A stretch of DNA of 64,000 nt from Corallococcus sp. AS-1-6 (GCF_020037015.1 NZ_JAIQDE010000027.1:62001-126000); one strand, 5' to 3'; shown: positions 34,310 through 45,015, numbered from the stretch's first letter. Numbers and translations are program-made. Notes: a model not told the origin generated them from the sequence alone.

Positions 34310-34434
34310 GGTGCTGCCCGAGTGGAGAAGCCACGATTGGGTGGCGTTTCAGGCCAGGAGCGGATTCGAACCGCGAGCCCCATGGTGGTGGAGCCTTACC
34401 AGAGCGTGTAGGGCCTCTCCGGCCGGGCAGCACC
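34310..34434 (-). ncRNA. Candidate structured RNA closed by an 11-bp perfect stem
   Basis: GGTGCTGCCCG at 34310-34320 and CGGGCAGCACC at 34424-34434 are perfect complements about 100 bases apart. Inside are a smaller stem GCCAC/GTGGC (34331-34346), a GGCC/GGCC stem next to the 34424 end and, on the minus strand, a tRNA-type T arm. No signal-recognition, tmRNA or 6S hallmark was found. It may be a small RNA or a structured 3' region of the pseudopilin transcript; strand is uncertain. Confidence 0.35.
34351..34424 (-). tRNA. Degenerate tRNA-like sequence without a usable anticodon loop
   Basis: On the minus strand the acceptor-like ends GGCCGGA and CCTGGCC form six pairs. A T arm GCGGTTCGAATCCGC is nearly perfect, and TGGTAAGG resembles a D loop. 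The expected anticodon arm is replaced by TCCACCACCATGGGG, whose best stem leaves loop CCACCA with no T33, and base 8 is not T. It could be a tRNA remnant, or part of the larger structured RNA here. No amino acid can be assigned. Confidence 0.3.
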
Positions 34435-34448
34435 TCCAGGGACGCAAA

Positions 34449-34482
34449 CGCCGCGAGAATCCTGACGGGGATTTTCGCGGCG
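34449..34482 (-). terminator. Terminator hairpin after the YchJ gene
   Basis: Fourteen-pair stem with one G-U pair, arms 34449-34462 and 34469-34482, followed on the minus strand by GTTTGCG. It begins eight bases after the stop of the 34491 gene. Confidence 0.7.
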
Positions 34483-34490
34483 GCGCCCTT

Positions 34491-34964
34491 TCAGTCCGCG
34501 GGGAAGGTCTCGAGCGTGAGGGACTCCGGCGGGACCTTCAGCTCGCGCGGCAGCTTGAGGACGCCGTCCAGGTAGCGCCAGCCGGTGCCGTCGTGGCGGA
34601 AGTCCGAGCGCTCCACGAAGGACTGGTCCCTTCCCTTCTCGAACACCCTGGCGAAGAAGAGGACGCGGGCGAGCCCCGAGTCGTCCGGCGGCTGGTGACC
34701 CATGACGACCAGCCCCGGGTACTGGTGGGCCTGGGCGAAGGCGCGCAGCTCGCGCACGACGTCCGCTTCCGGACGGGCCCTCATCGGGTGTTCAGGGTGG
34801 AGCGTCTTCCAGAGGTAGGCGGCGTCGCGCTGCGCGAAGGCGCTGTAGCGGCTGCGCATGAGGCGCTCGGCGTCCGGGGCTTCCGCCTCGCCTTTGTGGA
34901 AGGGGGCGCAGCACTGCTTGTAGCGCTGGCCGGAGGAGCAGGGACACAGGGGGACGGGGGGCAT
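34491..34964 (-). CDS. YchJ/UPF0225 family SEC-C motif protein
   Basis: 157 residues. The N-terminus [19 protein letters not shown] is a SEC-C zinc motif (Cys7, Cys9, Cys18, Cys19). It is followed by [22 protein letters not shown] and [17 protein letters not shown], diagnostic of YchJ/UPF0225 (NTF2-like fold). Biochemical role not established for the family. ATG 34964 is set by the start of the SEC-C motif. Confidence 0.9.
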   Translation of the reverse strand: MPPVPLCPCSSGQRYKQCCAPFHKGEAEAPDAERLMRSRYSAFAQRDAAYLWKTLHPEHPMRARPEADVVRELRAFAQAHQYPGLVVMGHQPPDDSGLARVLFFARVFEKGRDQSFVERSDFRHDGTGWRYLDGVLKLPRELKVPPESLTLETFPAD

Positions 34965-35091
34965 GGCGGGGGCCAAGCCTACCCGGCTTCCCCGCGTGGA
35001 CGGTCGAATGGCGGACCCGGACCCCGGTGTGGGGAACCTTCGCGCTTGCGGGGCAGGGGGGCAGGGCATATCCCTGGCGGCCACGCCCCCT

Positions 35092-35985
35092 ATGAGCCTG
35101 CTCGAAGCCATCGTCCTGGGTCTGGTCCAGGGTCTCACGGAGTTCCTGCCCATCAGCTCCACCGCGCACCTGCGCATCACGCCGGAGCTGTTCGGCTGGC
35201 CGGATCCGGGCGCGGCGTACTCGGCCATCATCCAGTTGGGCACGGTGGCCGCGGTGCTCATCTACTTCCGCAAGGACATCGTCGCGCTGGTGAAGGCGTT
35301 CGTCGTGGGGCTGGTGAAGCGGGACCCGTTCGGCACGCTGGAGGCGCGGCTCGCGTGGTTCGTGGGCGTGGGCACGCTGCCCATCGGCATCTGCGGGCTG
35401 GCGTTCAAGAAGCTCATCGAGACGCAGTTCCGTTCGCTCTACGTCATCGCGGGCAGCCTCATCGTGCTGGCCATCGTGCTGTTCGTCGTGGAGAAGCGCG
35501 CGTCGCACCAGCGCACCGTGGCGGACATGACGTGGAAGGACGGCATCCTCATCGGCCTGTGGCAGGCGCTGGCGCTGGTGCCGGGGTCGTCCCGGTCCGG
35601 CACGACGCTCACGGGCGGCCTGTCGCTGGGGCTCAAGCGCGAGGACGCGGCGCGCTACTCGTTCCTGCTGTCCATTCCGGCGACGACGCTGGCGGGCATC
35701 TTCGAGTTGAAGCACCTGCTGGAGGCCACGCAGCGTCCGTCGACGGTGGCACTGGTGGTGGGGACGCTGGTGGCCTTCCTGTCGGGCATGGCGGCCATCG
35801 CGTGGCTGTTGAGCTTCCTGAAGCGGCGCACCACCTTGGTGTTCGTGGTGTACCGCATCGCGCTGGGGCTGCTGCTGCTGGGGCTGTTGCAGGCGAACGT
35901 CCTCAAGCCGATGTCCGGCGTGGAGAACCTGGCGACGCCCGAGGCTCCGACGAAGCCTCCGGTGGAGAAGCAGATCACGGACTGA
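35092..35985 (+). CDS. uppP: Undecaprenyl-diphosphate phosphatase
   Basis: 297 residues, mostly hydrophobic. The two catalytic signatures are present: [15 protein letters not shown] near 15-29 and [16 protein letters not shown] near 160-175. UppP (BacA) dephosphorylates undecaprenyl diphosphate so that the lipid carrier can be reused for peptidoglycan and polysaccharide synthesis; inner membrane. ATG 35092 starts directly at the conserved [14 protein letters not shown]. Confidence 0.96.
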   Translation: MSLLEAIVLGLVQGLTEFLPISSTAHLRITPELFGWPDPGAAYSAIIQLGTVAAVLIYFRKDIVALVKAFVVGLVKRDPFGTLEARLAWFVGVGTLPIGICGLAFKKLIETQFRSLYVIAGSLIVLAIVLFVVEKRASHQRTVADMTWKDGILIGLWQALALVPGSSRSGTTLTGGLSLGLKREDAARYSFLLSIPATTLAGIFELKHLLEATQRPSTVALVVGTLVAFLSGMAAIAWLLSFLKRRTTLVFVVYRIALGLLLLGLLQANVLKPMSGVENLATPEAPTKPPVEKQITD

Positions 35986-36005
35986 GGAAGGGGGAGGTCG
36001 TGCGC

Positions 36006-36623
36006 GTGCAGGCCCTGTTCGATGCGCTGGAGACGCGGCTGACGGCGAGGCCGGCGCGGACGTTCGAGTGGAAGGGCCGGGCGCTGCGAGAGGCCGCGGT
36101 GCTGGTGCCCCTCTTCGAGCGGGACGGCGTGCCCCACGTGGTCTTCACCCGGAGGCCCGCCACCCTGCGCACGCACGCGGGGCAGTACGCGTTCCCGGGC
36201 GGAGGCCAGGAGGCCCGGGACGTCACCCCGGTGGAGACCGCGCTGCGCGAGACGGAGGAGGAGCTGGGCATCGCGCGTACCCACGTGCGCGTGCTGGGCC
36301 TGCTGGACGAGACGCCCACCACGTCCGCGTACCGCATCCGCCCCTACGTGGGCGTCGTCCCGGGGGACGGGCGGTACGTGCCCAACCCGGTGGAGGTGGA
36401 CCTGGTGCTGGAGGTGCCGCTGGCGCGCCTGCTGGACCCCACCATCCTCCGCGTGGAGCGGCACACGTGGGAGGGGATGGAGCACGACGTGCACTTCTAC
36501 ACGCACGGCGAGCACGTCATCTGGGGCGCCACGGGGCGCATCCTGCGCAACTTCCTGCAGTTCGTGGCGGAGGTGCCGGGCATCCACGACCTGCTGGACG
36601 CTCCCCCGCCTGCTGGCCGCTGA
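36006..36623 (+). CDS. Nudix hydrolase, CoA pyrophosphatase-like (NudL)
   Basis: About 205 residues. The region [20 protein letters not shown] followed by [13 protein letters not shown] gives the CoA pyrophosphatase/Nudix signature, and [12 protein letters not shown] fits the NudL family. It would hydrolyse CoA or acyl-CoA to phosphopantetheine and ADP. GTG 36006 has GGAGG eight bases upstream; GTG 36000 is only two bases from it. It starts 20 bases after uppP, so it is probably co-transcribed. Confidence 0.88.
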   Translation: MQALFDALETRLTARPARTFEWKGRALREAAVLVPLFERDGVPHVVFTRRPATLRTHAGQYAFPGGGQEARDVTPVETALRETEEELGIARTHVRVLGLLDETPTTSAYRIRPYVGVVPGDGRYVPNPVEVDLVLEVPLARLLDPTILRVERHTWEGMEHDVHFYTHGEHVIWGATGRILRNFLQFVAEVPGIHDLLDAPPPAGR

Positions 36624-36750
36624 GCCACGAGGCCGTGCTGGCGGGCGGCCCCCGCGGAGGGCGCCTTGTCGCTCCGGAGGGCCGGTCCCACGTTGAGGGG
36701 GAAGCCTTCGAAAGGGCGCGTACGTGGACGGTGGCAATGGGGGCGGGGCC

Positions 36751-37671
36751 ATGGAGGTGAGGGAGGCCGCGCTGGTGGCGCTGGGAGAGGCTCTGCGCGC
36801 CAGGGGGTATGCCTTCACGACGGTGACTCCGGAGACGCACCGGCGGGTGAACGCGCGGCCGGGGGCGAAGGTGGCCCATTCGGTCCGGGACGTGTTCGGG
36901 TGGAGCCGTCCCTTCGGGCCGGGCGTGCTGGAGCCGCGGATGGTGGCGCTGCTGGAGGAGGCGGGCGCGCTGGTGGACTGCGAGGACGGGACGCACCGCA
37001 GCCGGGTCCGGTTCTCCAGCCTGGGCGCGGGCCTGTATGTCCACTCCGCGTGGCCCACGTCGCAGCAGGACGCGGTGTTCTTCGGGCCGGACACCTACCG
37101 GTTCTGCGCGTTGCTCCAGCGGGTGCCGGGCAGCTTCCGGCGCGTGGTGGACCTGGGGTGTGGCTCCGGAGCCGGTGGCCTGTCGGTGGCGGCGAGGAGC
37201 GCGCAGGTGGTGCTCGCGGACCTGAACCCGTTGGCGCTGGAGTACTCGCGGGTGAACGCGAGGCTGAACGACGCGCGCGCGGTCCAGGCGGTGCAGTCGG
37301 ACCTGCTGCGGGACGTGTCCGGCCGGTTCGACCTGATCATGGCGAACCCGCCGTACCTGGCGGACACGGACAAGCGCACGTACCGGGACGGTGGCGGCAC
37401 GCACGGCACGGAGCTGTCGGTGCGCATCGTGCGTGAGGGCGTGGAGCGCCTGGAGCCGGGCGGGACGCTGGTGCTCTACACGGGCGCGCCGGTGGTGGAC
37501 GGCGAGGACCTGCTGCGCACCGCGCTGGAGCCGGTGTGGCGGGGAGCGCCGCTCGCGGAGGTCCGCTACGAGGAGCTGGACCCGGACGTGTTCGGCGAGG
37601 AGCTGGAGAAGGCGCCCTACGCGGGCGTGGAGCGCATCGCGCTGGTGGCGCTGGTGGCGCGGCGGGGCTGA
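36751..37671 (+). CDS. Methyltransferase of the MTS/PrmC-RlmG type
   Basis: About 306 residues. SAM-binding motif RVVDLGCGSGAGGLSVAARS, motif II VVLADLNPLALEY, and the catalytic NPPY in DLIMANPPYLAD, typical of enzymes that methylate N atoms of nucleobases or protein Gln. A 120-residue N-terminal domain precedes it. Substrate is not known; related myxobacterial proteins are annotated only as methyltransferases. Start ATG 36751 or GTG 36724. Confidence 0.85.
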   Translation: MEVREAALVALGEALRARGYAFTTVTPETHRRVNARPGAKVAHSVRDVFGWSRPFGPGVLEPRMVALLEEAGALVDCEDGTHRSRVRFSSLGAGLYVHSAWPTSQQDAVFFGPDTYRFCALLQRVPGSFRRVVDLGCGSGAGGLSVAARSAQVVLADLNPLALEYSRVNARLNDARAVQAVQSDLLRDVSGRFDLIMANPPYLADTDKRTYRDGGGTHGTELSVRIVREGVERLEPGGTLVLYTGAPVVDGEDLLRTALEPVWRGAPLAEVRYEELDPDVFGEELEKAPYAGVERIALVALVARRG

Positions 37672-37679
37672 GGGCCGCG

Positions 37680-38273
37680 TCAGGGCGGCCGGCTCACGTC
37701 GCAGCGGCCGGTGGCCTGTCGCGCCAGGTCCTCCGCCACGGAGCGCAGCAGGCTCCCCAGGACGGGCGTGCCGGAGGACGAGGCCTCGCCTTGCGTGAGC
37801 CAGCGCGCCATGCGGCCCAGGCTCGCGGCGGTCACGACCTGGAGCCGCACCTCCACCTGCACCACGAAGTGCTCGTCCGCTCCGGGCCTCGCGTCCAGCG
37901 TCCAGGCCACGCGCTCCAGATCCAGCGTGCCCACGCCTCCTGTCAGCTCACGCCCGTCCAGCACGTAGCCGTCGCGGGTGAAGGCGAGCACCTGGGTGAC
38001 TCGCGCGCTGTCCAGGTGCGCGTCGAACCAGAAGGCGCGGCGCCGCCAGAGCGTCAGCTCCACCTCCAGCTTTCCCGCGAGGCCCAGCCGCACCAGCCGG
38101 TCCAGCTCCGGGGAGATGAAGGCGCGTGCCTCCGGCCGGACCATCACGCGCTTCCCGGAGAGCGTCGCGGTGCAGGCCGCGGACGCCTCTTCCGCGCGCG
38201 CGCCGGACGCGAGCAGGCCCGCCGCGACGGCGAGCGCCGCGCCTTGCCCGCGCTTTGTGGCGTGCCTTCCCAT
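37680..38273 (-). CDS. DUF4390 domain protein
   Basis: 197 residues with a signal peptide (AALAVAAGLLASGARAEE). The mature part has FISPELDRLVRLGLAGKLEVELTLWR and FTRDGYVLDGREL, like DUF4390 proteins. In many proteobacteria DUF4390 genes stand next to ntrY/ntrX. Here an NtrY-like kinase and an NtrC-class regulator lie upstream on the same strand, so the association is kept. It starts three bases after the BamA-like stop. Probably periplasmic; function unknown. Confidence 0.75.
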   Translation of the reverse strand: MGRHATKRGQGAALAVAAGLLASGARAEEASAACTATLSGKRVMVRPEARAFISPELDRLVRLGLAGKLEVELTLWRRRAFWFDAHLDSARVTQVLAFTRDGYVLDGRELTGGVGTLDLERVAWTLDARPGADEHFVVQVEVRLQVVTAASLGRMARWLTQGEASSSGTPVLGSLLRSVAEDLARQATGRCDVSRPP

Positions 38274-38276
38274 GGC

Positions 38277-40682
38277 TCAGAAGGTCCGGTTGAACAGCAG
38301 GCGCGCCTCGGGGGTGAGCTGGGCCTTCTCGTCGAGGCGCCATGCGGCCTCGAAGCGCACGGCGTCACCGAGGTGGAGGCTTCCGCCCAGGCCCAGCCGC
38401 GGATCCGACCACGCGCTCGCGGCATGCACCGACCCCAGGTCCGCGAAGATGCCCAGGCCGTGCCAGCGGTACTCGGCGCTCGCGAGCACCGAGCTGTCTC
38501 CGCCCCGGAACTCCTTGAAGCCGAAGCCTCGCAGCGCGGTCCAGCCTCCCAGCGCCTCCTGCTTCTGGAGCGGCAGGTCGTGCCCCGTCGCGGCCCGCAG
38601 GCGCAGGCTCAGCCCCGTGTGCCAGTTCATGGGCACGTCCATGGCGACGTCGCCCACCAGCTTCCAGAAGCGCGCGTCCGCGCCGCCCGCGCCCGGGCCT
38701 TCACCCACCTCCAACGTCACGAAGCCGCGCAGCGCGGGCTCGCGCTTCCAGCTCTTGTGGCGCTCGAAGAGGGACGTCTCCGGCGTGCGGAAGAGGGAGC
38801 CCACGCGCGTGCCACGCTCCGCGGCGCCGCTGTACTCCAGCCGCACCACCGCGGAGCGGAAGCGCCCCTCGTCCACCGGCGCGTTCGGGAACGGCGGGTC
38901 GTCGCTCCGGAAGAGGCTGAGCGGCGGCGTGAAGGACTGGAGCGAGCTCATCGTGTCACCGCGCACCTCCACGCCCGCGAGCCACGACTCCGCCCAGCGC
39001 CAGGTGGCGAAGGCCGTGAAGCCCTGACGGCGGAAGTAGTCCCGGTCCGGCCGGTTGATGAGGAACGAGTAGAAGTACGAGTCGAAGTCCCCCAGCCGCC
39101 AGCGGTCCAGCGTGTCGATGAAGTCGTGCACCTGCGCGCCGAGCTCCTCGATGCCCAGCCCGGGCAGTTGCACCTTGGCGCCGCCCAGCAGGTTCACGCG
39201 GCGCTGGCTGCGCGTGCCTTCCGGGTCGTCCGGGATGCGCTGTCCGCCCAGCCGCAGCGGGATGAAGAACGCGCCCTCCAGCGTCGTGTGCACGCGGTCC
39301 CGCGGGTCGAAGATGCGCAGGCTCGCGGACAGCCCCGGGGCGAAGCCCGTCACCTGCGTGTGCACGGGTAGCAGGTCCACGTCCAGGTCCGGAGGACGCG
39401 GGCGCACGTGGACGATCAGCCGCTTCCCCTCCAGCGAGAGGCCGTCGCTCCCGGCGCCGGAGCCTCCGTGGAACATCCGGCTCCAGCCCAGCTCGAACTC
39501 CACGCGCTCGTGGCGCCGCGACCCGCGGCGGGGCTCCTCCTTCGTGCGGTAGTGCCGCGTGCCGTCGGCCTCGCGCTCCTCGACGATGCGCACGCGCGTG
39601 CGGTCGTCCTGGAGGTCCTCGCTGTCCACCGCGCGCAGGAAGGGCAGCCGCGACTCCAGGCGCTCCATGGCGCGGCGGGCATCACTCCGGAGGAAGACGT
39701 CGCCGGGCTCCAGGCCCAGGGCCTCCCGCACGCGCGAGGCCATCGGCTCGTCCACGCCGCGCACCTCCACGGACTCCAACCGGCCTTCGTCCACCGTCAC
39801 GACCAGCCGGCCCGCGGGGGACAGCGTGGCGGACACCGTCGCGAGCAGGTAGCCGTCGTCCTCGCGGAGCGTCTTGAGGAGCCGGTCGAGCGCGGCGTCC
39901 AGGCCCCCCAGCATGATGCCGGGACGGAACGCACCGCCCTCCCTCCGCGCCAGCCACGTGCGGGGCGGGCGCGGCGCGGGGCAGGGGCTGACGACCTTCA
40001 CCCTCCCGTGGCGCTTGTGGACGCGCAGCGTGGTGAGCTCGTCCTCCGCGTCGTCCTCGTCGAGGGGAGGGGAGGACCGCTCGAACAGCGCATCCCACAA
40101 TTCGTCGGGCCGGAGGTCCTGAAGGCCTTCGAACTCCACCGACGTGAGCGTGGGGTTCTCCTGCAACGTCACCTCGAGCAGGGCCGGACCGGGGTCGCTG
40201 ACGCGAACGCGGGGCTCCATGCGCGCGAAGAGGCCGGTGCGTGCCAGGCGGTGCAGCAGGGACTGCACCTGCGTGGCCGTCAGGGGACGCGAGGTCTCCT
40301 CCGTGGCAGGCGCGCCGACGAGCTTGCGGACCTGCGCGTCCGTGAGCCGCTGGAGCCCGCGAAACTCCAGCCCCGTGGGCGTGAGTCCCCGGCCATCGAC
40401 CTCCACCTGCAGGGCCCCCAGGACCGTGGAGTCCGAGAGGTCGCCATCGTCCTCGGTGAAGCCCTCCGGGCACGTCGAGTCGCTGGAGTCCTGCGCGGTG
40501 ACGGTGCCCTCGGATGAAGTGCCGGAAGGGTTGCCCTCTTGAGCGTGGCGGAGCGTGTCGTCGGCGGTGGAGGTGCCGGCCGCGTTGCGGTCCGAAGGTG
40601 CGGAGGAGCCACCGGCATCCGGTGGGGTTTGGCCCATGGCCGTGAGCGAGATGAAGCAGAGCGCCAATGCGAGACGGTTCAT
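38277..40682 (-). CDS. BamA/TamA-like outer membrane protein with POTRA domains
   Basis: 801 residues. Signal peptide MNRLALALCFISLTAMGQ, an acidic low-complexity stretch, then POTRA-like repeats (LEFRGLQRLTDAQVRKLVG, VEFEGLQDLRPDELWDALF, VTVDEGRLESVEVRGVDE) and a C-terminal beta barrel with GGWTALRGFGFKEF, close to the VRGY/RGF signature, ending in aromatic Phe (LLFNRTF). This is an Omp85 superfamily protein of the TamA/translocation type. Substrate unknown. ATG 40682 matches the signal peptide; ATG 40700 is possible. Confidence 0.85.
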   Translation of the reverse strand: MNRLALALCFISLTAMGQTPPDAGGSSAPSDRNAAGTSTADDTLRHAQEGNPSGTSSEGTVTAQDSSDSTCPEGFTEDDGDLSDSTVLGALQVEVDGRGLTPTGLEFRGLQRLTDAQVRKLVGAPATEETSRPLTATQVQSLLHRLARTGLFARMEPRVRVSDPGPALLEVTLQENPTLTSVEFEGLQDLRPDELWDALFERSSPPLDEDDAEDELTTLRVHKRHGRVKVVSPCPAPRPPRTWLARREGGAFRPGIMLGGLDAALDRLLKTLREDDGYLLATVSATLSPAGRLVVTVDEGRLESVEVRGVDEPMASRVREALGLEPGDVFLRSDARRAMERLESRLPFLRAVDSEDLQDDRTRVRIVEEREADGTRHYRTKEEPRRGSRRHERVEFELGWSRMFHGGSGAGSDGLSLEGKRLIVHVRPRPPDLDVDLLPVHTQVTGFAPGLSASLRIFDPRDRVHTTLEGAFFIPLRLGGQRIPDDPEGTRSQRRVNLLGGAKVQLPGLGIEELGAQVHDFIDTLDRWRLGDFDSYFYSFLINRPDRDYFRRQGFTAFATWRWAESWLAGVEVRGDTMSSLQSFTPPLSLFRSDDPPFPNAPVDEGRFRSAVVRLEYSGAAERGTRVGSLFRTPETSLFERHKSWKREPALRGFVTLEVGEGPGAGGADARFWKLVGDVAMDVPMNWHTGLSLRLRAATGHDLPLQKQEALGGWTALRGFGFKEFRGGDSSVLASAEYRWHGLGIFADLGSVHAASAWSDPRLGLGGSLHLGDAVRFEAAWRLDEKAQLTPEARLLFNRTF

Positions 40683-40772
40683 GGAGGGCGGCAGGAGCAT
40701 GCTCCGTTCCAGGTGGGGCCTCACGGCAAGTGCCCGGAACGACGGAGGGCGAGCAGTCGGGCGGATGTCATG

Positions 40773-40790
40773 GACACATCCGGATGTGTC
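40773..40790. promoter_or_regulatory. Perfect 18-bp palindrome upstream of the BamA-like gene
   Basis: GACACATCCGGATGTGTC is a perfect dyad in the 137-bp gap between the response-regulator stop (40820) and the BamA-like start (40682). It is a good candidate operator for a dimeric regulator, possibly the adjacent NtrC-class protein, or a short hairpin. Confidence 0.5.
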
Positions 40791-40819
40791 GGGCGGTTGT
40801 GGCCGTGACATCGCGCGGC

Positions 40820-42171
<1,352 letters not shown>

Positions 42172-42175
<4 letters not shown>

Positions 42176-43392
42176 GCGGTCACCTGGGAGGCATCGGAAG
42201 GCAGCACCACCTGGGCCCGGGTGCCTCCCCGGGCGCCGGGCTCCAATCTCAAGGTGCCGCCGTGCTCGTGGGCGATCTTCTGCGCGATGGGCAGGCCCAG
42301 CCCGCTGCCGCCCGGCTTGGTGCTGAACAGGCCCCGGGTGAGGGCAGGGCCCTCCAGCACGCCCGGGACGCCGCTGCCGCCGTCGCTCACGGTGACGTGC
42401 ACCCGGCCGTCCGCCGCTTCGTGCAGCGCGACGTGGACGGGTGGGGCGCCGGAGGGTGAGGCCTCGGTGGCGTTCTTCACCAGGTTGCCGAAGAGGCGGC
42501 GCAGTCCGTCCGGGTCCGCGCGCAGGGACACCTCCTGGCCGGGGTCCAGCACCACGGGCACCGGCGACGTGCCCGCGTACAGCGCGCACACCTCCGCGAG
42601 CAGCGGACGCAGCGCGACGTCCTGGAAGCGGGGGGCGGGCAGGCGCGCGAAGGTGGAGAAGCTCTGGGTCATGCGCATGAGCAGGTCCACCTCCTCCTGG
42701 AGGAGCGCCACGGCTTCGGCGAGGCGCGTCGGGTCTGGCGGGGTGTCGGCATCCCGAGGGGACAGACGCGCGAGCGACAACCTCATTGCGGTCAGGGGGT
42801 TCTTCAACTCGTGGGCGAGCGCCCGGGCCACGTCCTGCCACGCGGCGATCTGCTCGGCGGCCTTGAGGTGTTCGCGCTGGTCCAGCAGCTCCTGGCCCAT
42901 GCGGTTGAACTGGCCCAGGAGGAACTGGAGCTCGTCGCGAGCGGGCTCGGGCACGGGCAGGCGGACGGACAGGTCTCCGCGCGAGTAGGCCCGCATGCCG
43001 TCCAACAGCGTGGCCATGGGGCGCGTGAGGACGCGGCCCAGGAGCACGGCGGACACGGCCAGCACGACGGCTGCGATGGCGCCCACCGCGGCGATGAACA
43101 CGGGCACGCGGCGCACCAGGGCCCGCCGCGCCAGCTCCGCCTGCGCCAGGTTCAACCGGGCCTCGTCGAGCGCGTCCGGCGGCAGCCCCCGGCGGCTCAG
43201 CTCGTCGGAGACGTCGTCGAGCACGGCCTCCACGGGCGCGATGGAGATGGAGAGCACGCGCTCCAGCACGCCCTGGGCGAGGGCGCCCAGCAGCGCCAGG
43301 GGGATGAGGCCCGCGAGCAGCATCACCGCCAGCAGGCGCCGGCGGAAGCGGAACGGAGGCGGGGGAGGGCCTCTGGATGGCGCACGGCTCAT
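42172..43392 (-). CDS. Membrane sensor histidine kinase (NtrY-like)
   Basis: 406 residues. Two membrane helices (about 20-42 and 97-120) flank a short periplasmic domain. A HAMP-like region (LTRPMATLLDGMRAYSRGDL) follows, then the H box ALAHELKNPLTAMRLSL with His194, N box NLVKNATEA, G1 VSDGGSGV and G2 GSGLGLPIAQKI. HELKNPLT is the NtrY/NtrB type. The target is the overlapping NtrC-class gene. Divergent from the beta-lactamase-like gene across 79 bp. Confidence 0.93.
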
Positions 43393-43471
43393 GGCGAGCT
43401 GTTCATATCGCGGAGCGTGCATCGTTCGCGTGGACGCGGACTCCTGAAGGGGAACCCCGACTGGAAACCCC

Positions 43472-44896
43472 ATGCGCCCTTCCCTGAAGTCGCTCGCGTT
43501 GACGGTGGTCTTCCTGATGGGCCTGCTGGTGGCCCGTCCCGTCCAGGCCCAGGACCCGCTCCGTGGGCGTGAGTCGCTCCGCGAGCGCATCGACGCGTTC
43601 GTGCGCGCGGAGCAGAAGCGGCTGGGGGTGCCGGGGCTCGCCGTGGGGGTGGTGAGTCACGGCCGGGTGGTGCTGGCGAAGGGATATGGGTTCGCGAACC
43701 TGGAGCACCAGGTCCCGGTGGAGACGGACACGCTCTTCCAGTCGGGGTCGTTGGGGAAGATGTTCACCGCGACGGCGGTGATGCTCCAGGTGGAGGCGGG
43801 GCGCGTGTCGTTGTCCGACAGCGTGACGAAGTACTTCCCGGACGCGCCCGCGACGTGGAAGCCCATCACGGTGCGCCACCTGCTGACGCACACGTCTGGC
43901 ATCAAGGACCTGGAGGGGCTGCTCGACGAGCGCAAGGACTACACGGAGCAGGGGTTCGCGGAGTTCATCTACTCACTGCCGTTGCAGTTCCCGGCGGGGC
44001 TGCGGTGGAGCTACAGCAACTCCGGCTACGTGCTGCTGGGCATCCTGGTGAACCGCGTCGCGGGCATGACGTACCAGGAGGTCCTGGGGCGCCAGGTCTT
44101 CAAGCCCGCGGGCATGAAGACGGCGCGAGGCATCAGCGAGGCGGACGTCATCCCGAACCGCGCGGCGGGTTACCAACTGGTGGGTGGCGTGGTGAAGAAC
44201 CAGCGCTGGGTGTCGCAGTCGTTGAACACGACGGGGGATGGCGCGCTCTACTGCTCGCTGAAGGACATGCTGGCCTGGGAGGAGGCGGTGGAGAAGCGGG
44301 ACATCCTGTCGCGGGGCAGTTGGAAGGAGATGTTGTCACCGGCGAAGTTGAACAGCGGCGCTCCCTGGCCGTACGGCTTCGGGTGGGAGGTGCTGGAGCG
44401 CAACGGCCAGCCGCTGCACCAGCACACGGGAGCGTGGCAGGGGTTCCGGACGGCCTACGCCCGCTTCCTGGGGGACGGGCTGTCCATCGTGGTGCTGGCG
44501 AACATGGACCGGTCGAACCCGATGCTGTTCGTGGAGGGCATCGCGGCCATCGTGAATCCGGCGCTCGCGGTGCCGCCGCTCAAGCCCATTTCGGACACGG
44601 AGCCGGAGGTCACGGCGTTTCTCACGGAGCTGTTGGAGAAGACGCGGCAGGGAGCCTGGGAGCCGTCGATGTTCGCCTACGTGCCGGACCGGTACTTCGA
44701 GGAGGCCGGGCCGGTCTTCCAGTCCCTGTTGCAGACGCTCGGACCCGCGGGGCCGCTGGTGCTGGCGAAGCGGGAGACGAAGGGCGACGACCGCATCTAC
44801 ACGTACCTGGTGCAGTTCGGCACCGCGACGTGGCGGTACCGCGTGGGCCTGACCGCCGACAACCGGGTGACCCTGTTCACCCTCCAGGTGAACTGA
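43472..44896 (+). CDS. Secreted beta-lactamase-fold serine hydrolase (class C type)
   Basis: 474 residues with signal peptide (LALTVVFLMGLLVARPVQAQ). Catalytic motifs: SLGK at 93-96, YSN at 181-183, and HTG in LHQHTGAWQG near 315 in place of KTG. This pattern fits class C beta-lactamase-related esterases, D-aminopeptidases and EstB-like hydrolases. A C-terminal lipocalin-like domain of about 110 residues follows. Antibiotic resistance should not be inferred. Confidence 0.9.
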   Translation: MRPSLKSLALTVVFLMGLLVARPVQAQDPLRGRESLRERIDAFVRAEQKRLGVPGLAVGVVSHGRVVLAKGYGFANLEHQVPVETDTLFQSGSLGKMFTATAVMLQVEAGRVSLSDSVTKYFPDAPATWKPITVRHLLTHTSGIKDLEGLLDERKDYTEQGFAEFIYSLPLQFPAGLRWSYSNSGYVLLGILVNRVAGMTYQEVLGRQVFKPAGMKTARGISEADVIPNRAAGYQLVGGVVKNQRWVSQSLNTTGDGALYCSLKDMLAWEEAVEKRDILSRGSWKEMLSPAKLNSGAPWPYGFGWEVLERNGQPLHQHTGAWQGFRTAYARFLGDGLSIVVLANMDRSNPMLFVEGIAAIVNPALAVPPLKPISDTEPEVTAFLTELLEKTRQGAWEPSMFAYVPDRYFEEAGPVFQSLLQTLGPAGPLVLAKRETKGDDRIYTYLVQFGTATWRYRVGLTADNRVTLFTLQVN

Positions 44897-44900
44897 AGCG

Positions 44901-44953
44901 AACTTGTAACTGCGGCTTACAAGTTGCCATCCCGGCTCCGTCGAGGATGGCAA
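44901..44953. repeat. Two overlapping perfect hairpins abutting the 62-bp direct repeat
   Basis: First hairpin: AACTTGTAA (44901-44909) with TTACAAGTT (44917-44925). Second: TTGCCATCC (44924-44932) with GGATGGCAA (44945-44953). Both have nine-base perfect arms and share two bases. The first is AT-rich against the genome background and could terminate the hydrolase gene. The second ends exactly where the direct repeat begins. Confidence 0.7.
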
Positions 44954-45015
44954 CGTCCTCAGAACTGCAGGTACACGTACGGCCGGGTCTCCAGCGTGGA
45001 CAACTGGCGGATGCC
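44954..45015. repeat. Direct repeat, copy 1: displaced copy of the MBOAT gene 3' end
   Basis: 62 bp that match 46059-46120 at 60 of 62 positions, in the same orientation. On the minus strand it encodes the MBOAT C-terminus (IRQLSTLETRPYVYLQF and stop). Nothing like the rest of that gene is attached: similarity ends abruptly at 45015. Confidence 0.9.

Noticed and set aside
34310-34434. Selenocysteine tRNA, tmRNA or SRP RNA
   Set aside because: There is no TCA anticodon or long extra arm, no resume codon frame with a tRNA-Ala-like end, and no GGAAGCAGCC-type SRP loop.
43472-44896. Beta-lactam resistance gene
   Set aside because: SxxK, YxN and HTG motifs are shared with esterases and peptidases, and the HTG and C-terminal domain fit non-resistance members.
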